Source: CAYFKJ01 sp964528595 (GTDB taxonomy: Bacteria; Pseudomonadota; Alphaproteobacteria; UBA2966). From it: a stretch of 64,000 nucleotides of DNA. Positions 50,954 to 60,573 of this stretch are shown in pieces. Position 1 is the stretch's first letter, and each line of letters starts with the position of its first letter. The stretch spans positions 7,440-71,439 of the forward strand of contig CAZGTM010000014.1 of assembly GCA_964528595.1 (NCBI GenBank). Direction: 5' to 3'. The position numbers were made by a program, and so were the translations under genes. Below the pieces are notes generated by a model. That model was given only the letters and a program-made list of their open reading frames with translations. It was not told the origin of the DNA and searched no databases.

Positions 50954-51541
50954 ATGGCGTTTCGTTTCTCCACCAAACCCGCAAAACAGCTTCTTTATAA
51001 TTGGCTCAACCGCGATCTCGCCCGCAGTGAGGGGATGGAGATCGGCCTGGATGTCGGCTGCGGCTGGATGCAGAACCGCCCGTTTTTCCGCACGAGACGT
51101 TACATCGGCATGGACCTGGACGCCGAGCGTCTCGAGAAGGGCCAAAAGGATTATCCCGGCGCCGAGGCCGTGAAAGGCCGCATCGGCGAAGCCGGTCTTG
51201 AGATCCAAGGCGATTGCGTCGTGTGCGTGCAGGTTTTCAACAACCAGCACTTCGACCCCGCCCAGACCTTCGATGGCGTGCGGGCGCTGGTTGCCATGAC
51301 GCGGACCGGCGGAATGTTGGTCTTCAATATCGCCAAGCGCGCGTTTGATGCCGAAGCCGACATCGACTCTCATCTTGGAAATACTTTCGAAACGGTCGAC
51401 AAAGATCCCTATGGGGCGCTCAGCGGCGTCAGTCTCGGGCCGCTCTCGCCGCTCGTGGCAGCTGCCATGGACATCCTGCCGGCATTGCGGCGCGGCGCGG
51501 GGTACCAGAAAATCTACTACCGCTGCAGCGGCAAACGGTGA
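50954..51541 (+). CDS. SAM-dependent methyltransferase
   Basis: Class I methyltransferase of 195 residues. Motif I is GLDVGCGWM (near residues 34-42), the acidic motif II is YIGMDLDAERL, followed by CVVCVQVFNNQHF. ATG 50954. It heads the neuB-neuC-dehydrogenase-neuA-sqdB run and might O- or N-methylate the surface sugar. Acceptor unknown. Confidence 0.75.
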   Translation: MAFRFSTKPAKQLLYNWLNRDLARSEGMEIGLDVGCGWMQNRPFFRTRRYIGMDLDAERLEKGQKDYPGAEAVKGRIGEAGLEIQGDCVVCVQVFNNQHFDPAQTFDGVRALVAMTRTGGMLVFNIAKRAFDAEADIDSHLGNTFETVDKDPYGALSGVSLGPLSPLVAAAMDILPALRRGAGYQKIYYRCSGKR

Positions 51542-51617
51542 TACCGGCATGCGCTTCGCGGTTGATAAGAAGCCGCGATCAGGGCTATGAACGGGCTATG
51601 AAGGAACGGGGCGTCAG

Positions 51618-52667
51618 ATGAACGGGGGACAGGTTTCGGCCGAGTTCGAAAGCGAATTCGAAATCGCCGGCCACGCTGTTGGCGGCTCCGCGTCCGTTCT
51701 CGTGATCGCCGAGGCCGGCGTCGCCCATTTCGGCGATATCAAACTGGCCGAACAATTGGTCGATCTCGCGGCGGATGCCGGCGCCGATGTTTTCAAGACG
51801 CAGTTTTTCGATGTCGAGGCGATGATTGCCGAGAGCGCCGCCGAATGGCGCGAGCGGCTGCGCCCGCGCAACCTCAGCCTGGACGAATTCCGCGCGCTCA
51901 AGCAGCGTTGCGACAAGCGCGGCCTGTTGTTCATGGCGACGGCGCACGACGAAACGCGCATTCCCTGGCTGCAGGACCTGGATGTTCCGGCGATCAAGAT
52001 CGGTTCGGGTGAACGCAACAATCCCGAATTTCTCAAGAAACTAGCGGCTCTTGGGAAACCGGTCATACTGTCCACCGGCATGTACGGCGATGACGATGTG
52101 GCCGAGGCCCTTGGCGCCTTGAGCGAGGCGGGCTGCCGGAAGGCGGCGCTGCTGCATTGCGTCACCGCCTATCCGACGCCGGACGGCGACGTCAACTTGC
52201 GCGCCATGGATCGGCTGGCGGCGGCTTTCCCGGGGCCGGTCGGATACTCCGACCATACGCCGGATCATCTCGCGGTCCTTTCCGCCGTCGCGCGCGGCGC
52301 CAAGATCGTCGAAAAACACATCACCATCCTGCGCGACGTGCCCAACGCCCAGGATTGGAAGGTCTCTGCCGGGCCGGAGGATCTCGCCGATATGGTCAGT
52401 GCGATCCGCCGCATCGAGGTTCAGTTGGGCCATGGCCGCAAGGAGATCTCGGCCTCGGAAAAAGCCGGCGAAGCCTGGGCGGTCAAATCCATGGTGGCGG
52501 CGCGCGACCTGCCGGCTGGTCACGTGCTGGCCGAGACCGATCTCGCGGCCAAACGGCCCGGCGGCGGGGTTCCGCCGAGCCGGGCGGGCGAATTGCTGGG
52601 CCGCCGCCTGGCCGCTGCCGTCGCCACTGACGAGGCGATCGATCCGGCGCGGCTTGAGGAGGTTTGA
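51618..52667 (+). CDS. neuB: Nonulosonate (sialic acid-type) synthase, NeuB family
   Basis: Enzyme of 349 residues that condenses phosphoenolpyruvate with a six-carbon amino sugar to form a nine-carbon 2-keto acid. The N-terminal barrel shows IAEAGVAHFGDIKLAEQLVDLAADAGADVFKTQFF, PAIKIGSGERNNPEFLKKLA and LLHCVTAYPTPD; SDHTPDH and VEKHIT are metal and substrate sites. The C-terminal SAF/antifreeze-like domain is AVKSMVAARDLPAGHVLAETDL. The product may be sialic, legionaminic or pseudaminic acid-like. Confidence 0.9.
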   Translation: MNGGQVSAEFESEFEIAGHAVGGSASVLVIAEAGVAHFGDIKLAEQLVDLAADAGADVFKTQFFDVEAMIAESAAEWRERLRPRNLSLDEFRALKQRCDKRGLLFMATAHDETRIPWLQDLDVPAIKIGSGERNNPEFLKKLAALGKPVILSTGMYGDDDVAEALGALSEAGCRKAALLHCVTAYPTPDGDVNLRAMDRLAAAFPGPVGYSDHTPDHLAVLSAVARGAKIVEKHITILRDVPNAQDWKVSAGPEDLADMVSAIRRIEVQLGHGRKEISASEKAGEAWAVKSMVAARDLPAGHVLAETDLAAKRPGGGVPPSRAGELLGRRLAAAVATDEAIDPARLEEV

Positions 52668-52670
52668 GCA

Positions 52671-53813
52671 TTGGCGAAGCGCCGCATCTGTGTCTGGTCG
52701 GGAAAGCGCGGCGGTTTCGGCGCCATGACACCGACCATGAACCTGATCGCCGACCATGACGACATGGAACTCAAAGTCGTCGTCACCGATCAGCATCTCT
52801 ACGACCGCTTCGGCCGCACGGTCGAGGAAGTCGAGGGCCGCTTCCGCGTCGATGCCGCCATCGACATGGGCCAGGAGGGCGATAGCAATGCCGACCGTGG
52901 CCGCGCCGTCGGGGTCTGCCTGACCAAGTCGATCGACGTTCTGGCCGATCTGGCGCCCGACATCTTGCTGGTTATCGGCGACCGGGGCGAGGTCTTTGCC
53001 GCCGGCATCGCCGCCCACAACCTGCGCATCCCCATCGCCCACGTCCAGGGCGGCGACGTCTCCGGCAGCCTGGATGAACCGGTGCGCCATGCCATTACCA
53101 AGCTGGCGCACATTCATTTTCCCTCAACCGAACTGTCCGCCGACCGCATCCGGCGCATGGGAGAGGAGGACTGGCGCATCCACGTCGTCGGCGACACCCA
53201 CATCGATCAGATAATTCTCGGCGACGTGACGCCGGAGGAGGAGTTGCGCCGGCGCTACGGTTTGTCGGATGAGCCGTTCGTGTTGGTGCTGCAGCACTCC
53301 GATTCCACGGTCGCCGACCAGAGCGGCGCGCAGATGGCCGAAACCATGGCTGCCGTCAGCGACGCGGGCGTGCGGGCCCTGCTGGTCTATCCCTGTTCCG
53401 ATCAGGGGTTCGAGGGCATCATCGGCGAAATCGAGAAGGCGGCGAACCCGCCCCTGGTGACCGTGCACAAAAACATCCCGGCGCCGGACTTCGTCGGCCT
53501 GCAGAAATTGGCCGCGGCATTGGTGGGCAATTCCTCGGCCGGCCTGATCGAAGCGCCGTATTTCGGCCTGCCGGCGGTGAACATCGGTGACCGCCAGATC
53601 GGCCGGGAGCGCGCCGGCAACACCCTCGATGTGGCCTACGACCGGGCCGCCATTTCCCAAGCCCTGGACCAGGCCTTTGACCAAGGCTTTCGTAAGAAAC
53701 TCTGCGATTTGACGCCGCCCTTCGGCGACGGCACGGCCTACAGGCGAATTGTCGAGGTCTTGGCGGGCGTTGAATTGGGCCCGGCCCTGCTCAACAAGCG
53801 AATGACCTATTGA
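52671..53813 (+). CDS. neuC: Hydrolysing UDP-GlcNAc 2-epimerase, NeuC-like
   Basis: GT-B-fold epimerase of 380 residues that releases ManNAc-type sugar from a UDP-amino sugar. Typical text: DILLVIGDRGEVFAAGIAAHNLRIPIAHVQGGDVSGSLDEPVRHAITKLAHIHF and ALVGNSSAGLIEAPYFGLPAVNIGDRQIGRERAGN. It starts with TTG 52671 after GAGGAGG. It lies four bases after neuB and supplies its substrate. Confidence 0.9.
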   Translation: MAKRRICVWSGKRGGFGAMTPTMNLIADHDDMELKVVVTDQHLYDRFGRTVEEVEGRFRVDAAIDMGQEGDSNADRGRAVGVCLTKSIDVLADLAPDILLVIGDRGEVFAAGIAAHNLRIPIAHVQGGDVSGSLDEPVRHAITKLAHIHFPSTELSADRIRRMGEEDWRIHVVGDTHIDQIILGDVTPEEELRRRYGLSDEPFVLVLQHSDSTVADQSGAQMAETMAAVSDAGVRALLVYPCSDQGFEGIIGEIEKAANPPLVTVHKNIPAPDFVGLQKLAAALVGNSSAGLIEAPYFGLPAVNIGDRQIGRERAGNTLDVAYDRAAISQALDQAFDQGFRKKLCDLTPPFGDGTAYRRIVEVLAGVELGPALLNKRMTY

Positions 53814-53823
53814 GGCCACCGGT

Positions 53824-54792
53824 ATGACCAAGCCCCGCATTCTCTATTATTCGCTCTTGGAATACCGCGACGAGGCCTGGCAACCATTGAGCGATTTTTT
53901 CGACATCGTCGAACTGCCCGATCCCCGCGGTGACAGCGACGAGGTTCTGGCCGGTGTCGATGCCTGCTTCGCACCCCTGGGTTTCGAATTCGATGCCGCC
54001 AAGATGGAACGCTGCGCCAAACTCAAGGCGATCCTTACCAATACTACCGGCGTTCCCCACATCGACATGGCGGCGGCGGCGGAGCGCGGCATCTCGGTGT
54101 TCTCATTGAAGGACGAGCAGGACTTTCTCGAGACCATCACGCCCACGGCCGAGCATGCCTTCGGCCTCCTTTTGGCCCTGACCCGGCGGCAACCCTGGGC
54201 CTTTGATGCCGTCAAGCAGGGAACCTGGAACCGCTTCGACTGGGGCGCGCCCGCCATGCTCTCCCGTCTTGATCTCGGCATCGTCGGACTGGGGCGGCTG
54301 GGCCGCAAAATGGCGGAATTCGGCCAGGCATTCGGCATGATGGTGCGGTATTACGATCCCTACGTCGAGGCCGAAGCCGATAGCCCGGAACGCATCGCCG
54401 ATCTGGGCGACCTGATCGCCGCCTCGGACGCGGTCACCATCCACGCTCCGGCCAATGACGAGACCGAAGACTTGCTCGATGCGGGCATGATCGGGCGCTT
54501 CCGACCCGGCGCCGTTCTGATCAATACCGCGCGGGCGGAGTTGGTCGACGAGGCCGCACTTCTACAGGCGCTCGAAGCCGGGCGGTTGGCCGGCGCCGCG
54601 CTCGATGTGCTCGGCGGCGAATATGGGCCTGATTTTGACGCGGCGGGGCATCCGCTGGTGCGCTACGCCCAATCCCACGACAATCTGCTGCTGACGCCCC
54701 ATATCGGCGGCTCAACCTTCGACGCCTGGAGCGAGACCCAGCGCCGGGTGGTCGATATGGCCATCGCGTATTTCGAGGAGGCGGGCGGATGA
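53824..54792 (+). CDS. D-isomer-specific 2-hydroxyacid dehydrogenase
   Basis: NAD-dependent dehydrogenase of 322 residues. The Rossmann motif GLGRLG (Gly155/157/160) is followed by the acidic YYDPY; the catalytic triad is Arg in NTARAELVD, a Glu in the next conserved segment and His in LTPHIGGS. It is embedded between neuC and neuA (the neuA start overlaps its stop by four bases), which is unusual, since standard sialate pathways do not need it. It may act on a keto acid or sugar precursor. Confidence 0.85.
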   Translation: MTKPRILYYSLLEYRDEAWQPLSDFFDIVELPDPRGDSDEVLAGVDACFAPLGFEFDAAKMERCAKLKAILTNTTGVPHIDMAAAAERGISVFSLKDEQDFLETITPTAEHAFGLLLALTRRQPWAFDAVKQGTWNRFDWGAPAMLSRLDLGIVGLGRLGRKMAEFGQAFGMMVRYYDPYVEAEADSPERIADLGDLIAASDAVTIHAPANDETEDLLDAGMIGRFRPGAVLINTARAELVDEAALLQALEAGRLAGAALDVLGGEYGPDFDAAGHPLVRYAQSHDNLLLTPHIGGSTFDAWSETQRRVVDMAIAYFEEAGG

Positions 54793-55532
54793 ACATCCTC
54801 GACGGCGTTTGTTGGGCGTTGGTGCCCGCCCGCGGCGGCTCCAAGAGTATCGCCAAGAAAAACATCGCCGACTTCGCGGGCCGGCCCCTGATCGACTACG
54901 GCATTCTGGCTGCGGCGGCGGCAAACCGCATCGACCGCATCGTCTGCAGCACGGAGGACGCCGATATCGCGGCCCGTGTCCGCCAGCTCGGCGGCGAGGT
55001 GGACGACCGGCCGGCAGAGCTGTGCGGCGACGCGACGCCGGTCTTGGATGTCATCGCCGATTTCCTGCAAAGGACCGATGCCCGTGACGGCGCGGTGCCC
55101 CAAGCCGTGGCGCTGGTTCAACCGACCTCTCCATTCCTCCTGCCGGGCCATCTCGACGAGGCCGTCGGCAAATTGCTGGCGGATTCCGGCGCGGGATCGG
55201 CGCAAACCGTCATTCCCTGTCCGCACAACCACCATGCCGTCAATCAGCGGGCGGTAAGCGAGGGACGGGTTTCCTTCGTTTATGCCGAGGAACGCCGCAT
55301 CGCCTACAACAAGCAGACCAAATCGCCGCACTTCCTGTTCGGTAATATCGTGGTGTTCCGCAGCGCGGCGGCACTTGACCAGGGCGCGGTTTTCGCCGAG
55401 CCCAGCCTGGCGGTCGAGATCCCGGAGGCCTACGGTTTCGACGCCGATGGACCGGACGACTTCCGCCTCGGCGCGCTTATGCTGGAAGCCGGCATGGTCG
55501 AATTGCCCTTTCTTGACGGCCAGGGCAAATAG
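54789..55532 (+). CDS. neuA: Acylneuraminate (nonulosonate) cytidylyltransferase
   Basis: Activates the nonulosonate with CTP. The 247-residue protein has the P-loop-like ALVPARGGSKSIAKKN (residues 10-25) and ALVQPTSPFLLPGHLDEAV. It overlaps the dehydrogenase stop by four bases and is followed by the SQD1-type gene 97 bases later. With neuB and neuC it forms a complete minimal path to a CMP-nonulosonate. Confidence 0.9.
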   Translation: MNILDGVCWALVPARGGSKSIAKKNIADFAGRPLIDYGILAAAAANRIDRIVCSTEDADIAARVRQLGGEVDDRPAELCGDATPVLDVIADFLQRTDARDGAVPQAVALVQPTSPFLLPGHLDEAVGKLLADSGAGSAQTVIPCPHNHHAVNQRAVSEGRVSFVYAEERRIAYNKQTKSPHFLFGNIVVFRSAAALDQGAVFAEPSLAVEIPEAYGFDADGPDDFRLGALMLEAGMVELPFLDGQGK

Positions 55533-55629
55533 GGCTTGCAACGAAGGGCCGAATCGGTGAGACAAAGGCCCGTATTCCCGGCGGCAACCGTTCGCCGAGT
55601 TGGTATTTGATGGATAGGTGGAGAGTTCA

Positions 55630-56799
55630 ATGCGCGTGATTATCCTGGGCGCCGACGGTTATCTTGGCTGGCCCACGGCGATGCATTTTTCGGCGGCCGG
55701 CGACGAGGTCTGGGCGGTCGACAATTTCGCCAAGCGCCAATGGGAGCTGGAGGAAGGCATCGAACCCCTGGCCCAGGTGCCGACCTTGCACCGCCGCGCC
55801 GAGACCTGGAAGGAAGTCAGCGGCAAGTCCATCCAGCTCAGGATCGGCGATCTCTGCAACCACCGTTTCGTCTACAACCTCCTGCGCGAGGTCCAGCCCG
55901 ACGTAATCGTGCACTACGCCGAGCAGCCTTCGGCGCCTTATTCGATGCGCGGACGCACGGCGGCCGTCTACACGCAGCAGAACAACGTTGTCGGGAACCT
56001 CAACCTGTTGTTCGCCATGCAGCGCCACTGCCCGGACGCCCATCTCGTGAAGCTCGGCACGATGGGTGAATACGGTACGCCCAACATCGATATCGAGGAA
56101 GGCTATCTCGACATCACCCACAACGGACGCTCCGACACGGTGCTCTATCCGAAGAAACCCCACAGCTTTTATCACCTCTCGAAGGTGCATGATTCCAACA
56201 ACATCTATTTCGCCTGCCGGGTCTGGGGCCTGCGCGCCACCGACCTCAACCAGGGCGTGGTTTACGGCATCGATACCGAGCAGACCAAGCTGGATCCGGG
56301 CTTGCGCACCTCGTTCCATTACGACGACGTTTTCGGCACCGTGCTCAACCGTTTCATCGTCCAGGCGGCCAGCGGCATCGATCTCACGGTTTACGGCTCG
56401 GGCAACCAGACCCGCGGTTTTCTCAATATCCGCGATACCCTGGCCTGCGTCGAACTGGCCACGCGCAGCCCGGCCGAGCCGGGCGAATTCCGCGTGCTCA
56501 ACCAGTTTACGGAACAGTTTTCGGTCATGGACCTGGCCGAGCTGGTGCAGAAAACCGGCGCCCGCGCCGGGCTTGAGGTCAAAATCCAGCACGTCGAAAA
56601 TCCCCGCGTCGAGCAGGAAGAGCACTATTACAACGCCAAACATTCCAAGTTCGAGGACATGGGCCTGAAGCCCAACTTGCTGAACGACGAAGTGCTCGAT
56701 GCCATGCTGCAGGCGGCCCTGGCCAACCGGGAAACGGTCAATTCCGGCACCATCATGCCCCGCGTCCGCTGGGTCGGCGGCGAAAAGCCGTCGGACTAA
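55630..56799 (+). CDS. sqdB: UDP-sulfoquinovose synthase, SQD1/SqdB-type
   Basis: SDR-family sugar enzyme of 389 residues. Plant SQD1 turns UDP-glucose and sulfite into UDP-sulfoquinovose. Conserved landmarks are HYAEQPSAPYSM, HLVKLGTMGEYGTPNIDIEEGY with Thr144, SFYHLSKVHDS with Tyr181 and Lys185 (equivalents of Arabidopsis Thr145, Tyr182, Lys186), FNQFTEQFSV-like LNQFTEQFSV and HYYNAKH. The sulfolipid transferase SqdD/SqdX is not next to it; instead it closes a nonulosonate locus, so the sulfosugar may go into a surface glycan. ATG 55630 follows GGAGAG. Confidence 0.9.
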   Translation: MRVIILGADGYLGWPTAMHFSAAGDEVWAVDNFAKRQWELEEGIEPLAQVPTLHRRAETWKEVSGKSIQLRIGDLCNHRFVYNLLREVQPDVIVHYAEQPSAPYSMRGRTAAVYTQQNNVVGNLNLLFAMQRHCPDAHLVKLGTMGEYGTPNIDIEEGYLDITHNGRSDTVLYPKKPHSFYHLSKVHDSNNIYFACRVWGLRATDLNQGVVYGIDTEQTKLDPGLRTSFHYDDVFGTVLNRFIVQAASGIDLTVYGSGNQTRGFLNIRDTLACVELATRSPAEPGEFRVLNQFTEQFSVMDLAELVQKTGARAGLEVKIQHVENPRVEQEEHYYNAKHSKFEDMGLKPNLLNDEVLDAMLQAALANRETVNSGTIMPRVRWVGGEKPSD

Positions 56800-56802
56800 G
56801 AG

Positions 56803-57324
56803 TTACTCAATTTCACAGCCGAATTGCGCGGCGCTTTCCAGCAGCATCTGCCAAAGCGACGCGGCGAAGCCGCGCGGCAGCAGCAACTCATAACCGTCCC
56901 CGGAGCGCCACAGGGTGACGCCGACGTGGTGAAAGGCGGTTGAGGCGACGGACCCGGCGGGGAACGACGCATCGCGAAAATCCAATGGCAGGTGGCGGTT
57001 CAACAAAGTCGTTGCCTCGGGCCCAAAGATTTTCACGTGCGTGCGTGAATGGGAAAGGTCGAGCACGGCGCCCTGATCCGCTTGAAGTTCGGGTGCCTGA
57101 GCGCCGACCAGCCACCATTTCAAAGGCTCGATGTGCAGCAGCATTCCGTTCGTTGCCGCCGCAGCCGCCGCTTTTTCAGAAACCACGCCCAAGGTGTCCG
57201 GCCAGGCGGCGACCTGCCACAGCGTCAAATCCCGCACTTCACACAAGGTAACACCGGGGTCGCCGTCAGCTCCAAAGCGTCCGATTTTATGGTGCCCGTC
57301 CAGGGCTGAGGCGCGCTCAACCAT
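56803..57324 (-). CDS. soxG: Sarcosine oxidase gamma subunit
   Basis: Small subunit of 173 residues of the four-part sarcosine oxidase. Family text includes RFGADGDPGVTLCEVRDLTLWQVAAWP and VDLS-type DLSHSRTHVKIFGPEATTLLNRHLPLDF, ending with LPRGFAASLWQMLLESAAQFG. ATG 57324 overlaps the soxA stop by eight bases; a longer frame upstream is not needed. It is the last gene of soxBDAG. Confidence 0.88.
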   Translation of the reverse strand: MVERASALDGHHKIGRFGADGDPGVTLCEVRDLTLWQVAAWPDTLGVVSEKAAAAAATNGMLLHIEPLKWWLVGAQAPELQADQGAVLDLSHSRTHVKIFGPEATTLLNRHLPLDFRDASFPAGSVASTAFHHVGVTLWRSGDGYELLLPRGFAASLWQMLLESAAQFGCEIE

Positions 57325-60295
57325 GCATGCGCTCCCCGCTGGGGTCGTACATGTGGGGTGATACGATCTCGACCTCGACATTGCCCTGGCGCACCGGGTC
57401 GGCGGCGATGGCGGGTTTGTCCTGCCAGGCTTCGTATCCGCCCGTGATAAATCCGATGCCGATCCAGTGGCCCAGTGCGGGAGACTGGGTGACGCCGGTG
57501 ATCCAGCCCTCGCCGTGCCCCGCGACGTTGTCAGCCGAAAACAGCAGGGCGCCCGCGTTGAAGGTCTTGGTGCGGTCCCGAGGATAAATGCCGACGAGGC
57601 GGGGCCGGTTATCGTCGCTCAGCGCCGGGCGTTTCCGCAGGGCGTCCCCGATGTAGGTTTTCTTGGTCGACGCCATCTTGGCCAAACCTGCATCTTCGAT
57701 CGTCACCCGGCCGTCCAACTCGGCACCGGTCACGTGGCCTTTTTCGATGCGCATGGTGCCCAGCGCCTCAAGCCCGTAGAGGCAACCGCCCAGCGGCTCG
57801 GCGGCTTGCCACAACAAGTCCATCATGGCCGGGCCGTAGTCGGACGGGACGTAAACTTCAAAGGCCATTTCGCCGGAAAAACTGATGCGGGCGATGCGGC
57901 AGGGGATGCCGCCGGAAAGCGTCGTCTCGATCACCCCCATGAAGGGCAGCGCGTCGTTGCTCACGGCGCCGGCAGTCTCGACGCAGGAGATCAGGGTTTC
58001 ACGCGATAGCGGCCCGGCCACGGCGCACCCCGCCCATTGATCGCTGACCGAGGTGACGTGGACTTTGAGGTCGCTCCAGCGGGTTTGCAGCAACTCCTCC
58101 AGCCAGGCCATCACCGGGCCGGCATGAGCCGTCGTCGTGGTCATGAAGTAATCATCGGTGCCCAGCCGCCAGGTCGTGCCGTCGTCCATGACGATGCCGT
58201 CGTCGCGCAGCATGATGCCGTAGCGCGCCTTGCCCATGGCCAGTTTGGCGAAGGGATTGCTGTAGACGCGGTTGAGGAATTCCGTGGCATCCGGTCCCTG
58301 CACGGCGATTTTACCCAGCGAGGTGACGTCGCACAGGCCGACGGTGCTGCGCGTCGTGGCGGCTTCGCGCACGTAGGCGTCGCTCAAAACCTCGTCCATT
58401 TGCGCGAAATACCAGGGCCGCTGCCACAAACCGGCTTCCGTCATGGTGGCGCCGTGGGCGAGGTTCCAATCGTACATGGGCGTGCGGCGCAGCGGCCGGA
58501 AGTGTCCCGCCACCGCGCGGCCGCTCAGGGCGCCGAGACTCACCGGCGTGTACGGCGGGCGGAATGTTGTGGTGCCGACCTCGGGGATATCCTTGCCCAA
58601 CGCCTCCGCCATCAGGGCCAGACCGATGATATTGCCCATCTTGCCCTGGTCGGTGGCCATCCCGAGCGTGGTATAGCGCTTGAGGTGTTCGACCGAAACG
58701 AAGCCCTCGCGGTGGGCCAGGCGCACGTCGTCCGCCGTCACGTCATGCTGGGGATCGACAAAGCTTTTCAGCTTTCGGCCGGCAGCCTTGATTTCGTAGA
58801 GCGGCCGGATAGCTGCCGCCCAGCCGCCGTTTTCCGGCCGGGATGCCGGCGGCGTGCCGCTTGCCGCCGCACGGCCCGCCGCCTCACCCGAAGCTTCGCA
58901 ATCGCCTGTCCGCCAAAGACCCGCGGCCGCGCCCACGGTCTGGATGGCCTCACTCGCGATGCCGGGCAGGAAGCAGGCGGTTTCGGCGTCCCACACCGGT
59001 TTGACGCCGCGATGGGAGAGCAGGCTGACGACGGGCGACCAACCGCCGGAGATGAGCAATAAATCGCATTCCCTGGTTGGCCCCGGACGCCATCCCGCTC
59101 CATCGGCGACGGCACATTCCAGGCCGCTCAACCCCCCTGCGCCGAGCGCATTGAGGGGGGCGGCGCCGGTTATCAGATCGACGGCGCTGTTTGAAGCCTG
59201 TTCCCGTCGTTGGTCGGAAAGCTCGTGGCGCGCATCGAGAAGCGTGACTTTGGCGCCCGCCCCGGCCAGTTCCGACGCCGTTGCGTAGGCTGAATCGTTG
59301 TTGGTGGCGACGACGATGCGCTCTCCCGGCAGGACGGCGTAACGGTTGAGGTAGGTTCGGGCCGCGCCTGCGCTCATCACGCCGGGCCGGTCGTTGTTGC
59401 CGAAGGCCAGGGGCCGTTCCAGCGCACCCGTGGCCAGAACGATGCGCTTCGCCCGGACCGTCCAGAAGCGCTGGCGCGGTAGTGCCGGCGGCGGATCTCC
59501 GAGGTGGTCCGTGACGCGCTCCAACAGGCCCGCGGCACCGCCGTCGTAAAGTCCGAAAGCGGTGGTGCGGGTCATCGTCCGGACCCCCGCCGCCTCGACC
59601 GCCGCGACGAGGCCTGCCCTGATTGCCTCCGTTTCTTCATCGCCGTGATTGAGGTAGTCGCCGCCCAGTTCCCAGTCCTGTTCGACCAGAATGACGTCCT
59701 GGCCGGATTTGCCGGCAGCCCTCGCCGCGTTGAGACCCGCCGGACCGGCGCCGACCACCAGCACGTCGCAATGGGCGTGAGCGTGTTCGTAATTATCGGG
59801 GTCCGGCGCGCGCGACGCTTCGCCCATGCCGGCCGCCATACGGATCAGCTTCTCGTAAACCATCCAATAGCCGGTGCCGCGGCCCCATTCGAAGGGCGGC
59901 AGGCCCATGAATGTCTTGTAATAGAACCCGGAAGGCAGGAAGCGGCTTAACAGGCCAGCCACGGCACCCATGTCGAAGCGCACGCTCGGCCAGGCGTTTT
60001 GGCCCCGGGCGTTCAAACCTTCGAACAGTTCCTGGGTTGTCGCCCGAACATTGGGATCACGCCTGTCGCCGCTGCCGAGGGTAACCAGCGCGCCGGATTC
60101 CTCCACCCCAGACGACATGATGCCGCGCGGTCGGTGGTACTTGAAACTGCGCCCAACAATGCGTTCGCCACCGGCCATCAACGCGGCGGCCAAGCTGTCG
60201 CCCGGATGTCCGCTATGCGCTCTGCCGTCCCAGGTGAACGACAGGGTGCGGCTGCGGTCGATCTGGCCGCCCTCGGGCAAGCGCCGCGCGGTCAA
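57317..60295 (-). CDS. soxA: Sarcosine oxidase alpha subunit
   Basis: Large subunit of 992 residues. An N-terminal 2Fe-2S-like domain (residues about 15-110, FKYHRPRGIMSSG, no Cys ligands as usual) precedes an NAD-binding domain (VVGAGPAGLNAARAAG), and the C-terminal half is a GcvT-like domain that binds tetrahydrofolate and produces methylene-THF from the demethylated carbon. Full length for the family. It overlaps soxD and soxG, so the order B-D-A-G is canonical. It supplies methylene-THF to the same C1 pool as the corrinoid system. Confidence 0.94.
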   Translation of the reverse strand: MTARRLPEGGQIDRSRTLSFTWDGRAHSGHPGDSLAAALMAGGERIVGRSFKYHRPRGIMSSGVEESGALVTLGSGDRRDPNVRATTQELFEGLNARGQNAWPSVRFDMGAVAGLLSRFLPSGFYYKTFMGLPPFEWGRGTGYWMVYEKLIRMAAGMGEASRAPDPDNYEHAHAHCDVLVVGAGPAGLNAARAAGKSGQDVILVEQDWELGGDYLNHGDEETEAIRAGLVAAVEAAGVRTMTRTTAFGLYDGGAAGLLERVTDHLGDPPPALPRQRFWTVRAKRIVLATGALERPLAFGNNDRPGVMSAGAARTYLNRYAVLPGERIVVATNNDSAYATASELAGAGAKVTLLDARHELSDQRREQASNSAVDLITGAAPLNALGAGGLSGLECAVADGAGWRPGPTRECDLLLISGGWSPVVSLLSHRGVKPVWDAETACFLPGIASEAIQTVGAAAGLWRTGDCEASGEAAGRAAASGTPPASRPENGGWAAAIRPLYEIKAAGRKLKSFVDPQHDVTADDVRLAHREGFVSVEHLKRYTTLGMATDQGKMGNIIGLALMAEALGKDIPEVGTTTFRPPYTPVSLGALSGRAVAGHFRPLRRTPMYDWNLAHGATMTEAGLWQRPWYFAQMDEVLSDAYVREAATTRSTVGLCDVTSLGKIAVQGPDATEFLNRVYSNPFAKLAMGKARYGIMLRDDGIVMDDGTTWRLGTDDYFMTTTTAHAGPVMAWLEELLQTRWSDLKVHVTSVSDQWAGCAVAGPLSRETLISCVETAGAVSNDALPFMGVIETTLSGGIPCRIARISFSGEMAFEVYVPSDYGPAMMDLLWQAAEPLGGCLYGLEALGTMRIEKGHVTGAELDGRVTIEDAGLAKMASTKKTYIGDALRKRPALSDDNRPRLVGIYPRDRTKTFNAGALLFSADNVAGHGEGWITGVTQSPALGHWIGIGFITGGYEAWQDKPAIAADPVRQGNVEVEIVSPHMYDPSGERMHG

Positions 60296-60561
60296 CTGAC
60301 GTCCCCGACCGGACGGGCCAGGCGGACCTCTCCGATCTCATGGGTCATGGTGTCGCGTTCAACCACCAACCACTGCCGGCAGCCGTGAACGTGGTGCCAG
60401 GTTTCCTGCTGGACGCCGCGGATGTTTTCGCGCTGGAAGACCGCTTTCAGCCAGTCCTCCGCAGGGGCATCCAAAGCCGGGTAGTCGATCGATGCGTCAC
60501 CGCCGTAGGTGAACTCGCTGTGGTCACGCTCACCGCAGAAAGGGCAGGGGATGCGGATCAT
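60292..60561 (-). CDS. soxD: Sarcosine oxidase delta subunit
   Basis: Small zinc-binding subunit of 89 residues: CPFCGERDHSEF at the start, later HHVHGCRQWLVVERDT, which hold the Cys/His zinc ligands and the delta-family WLVVERDT text. It overlaps the soxA start by four bases and follows soxB by 12 bases. Confidence 0.92.
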   Translation of the reverse strand: MIRIPCPFCGERDHSEFTYGGDASIDYPALDAPAEDWLKAVFQRENIRGVQQETWHHVHGCRQWLVVERDTMTHEIGEVRLARPVGDVS

Positions 60562-60573
60562 TTTGGCCTCCCC

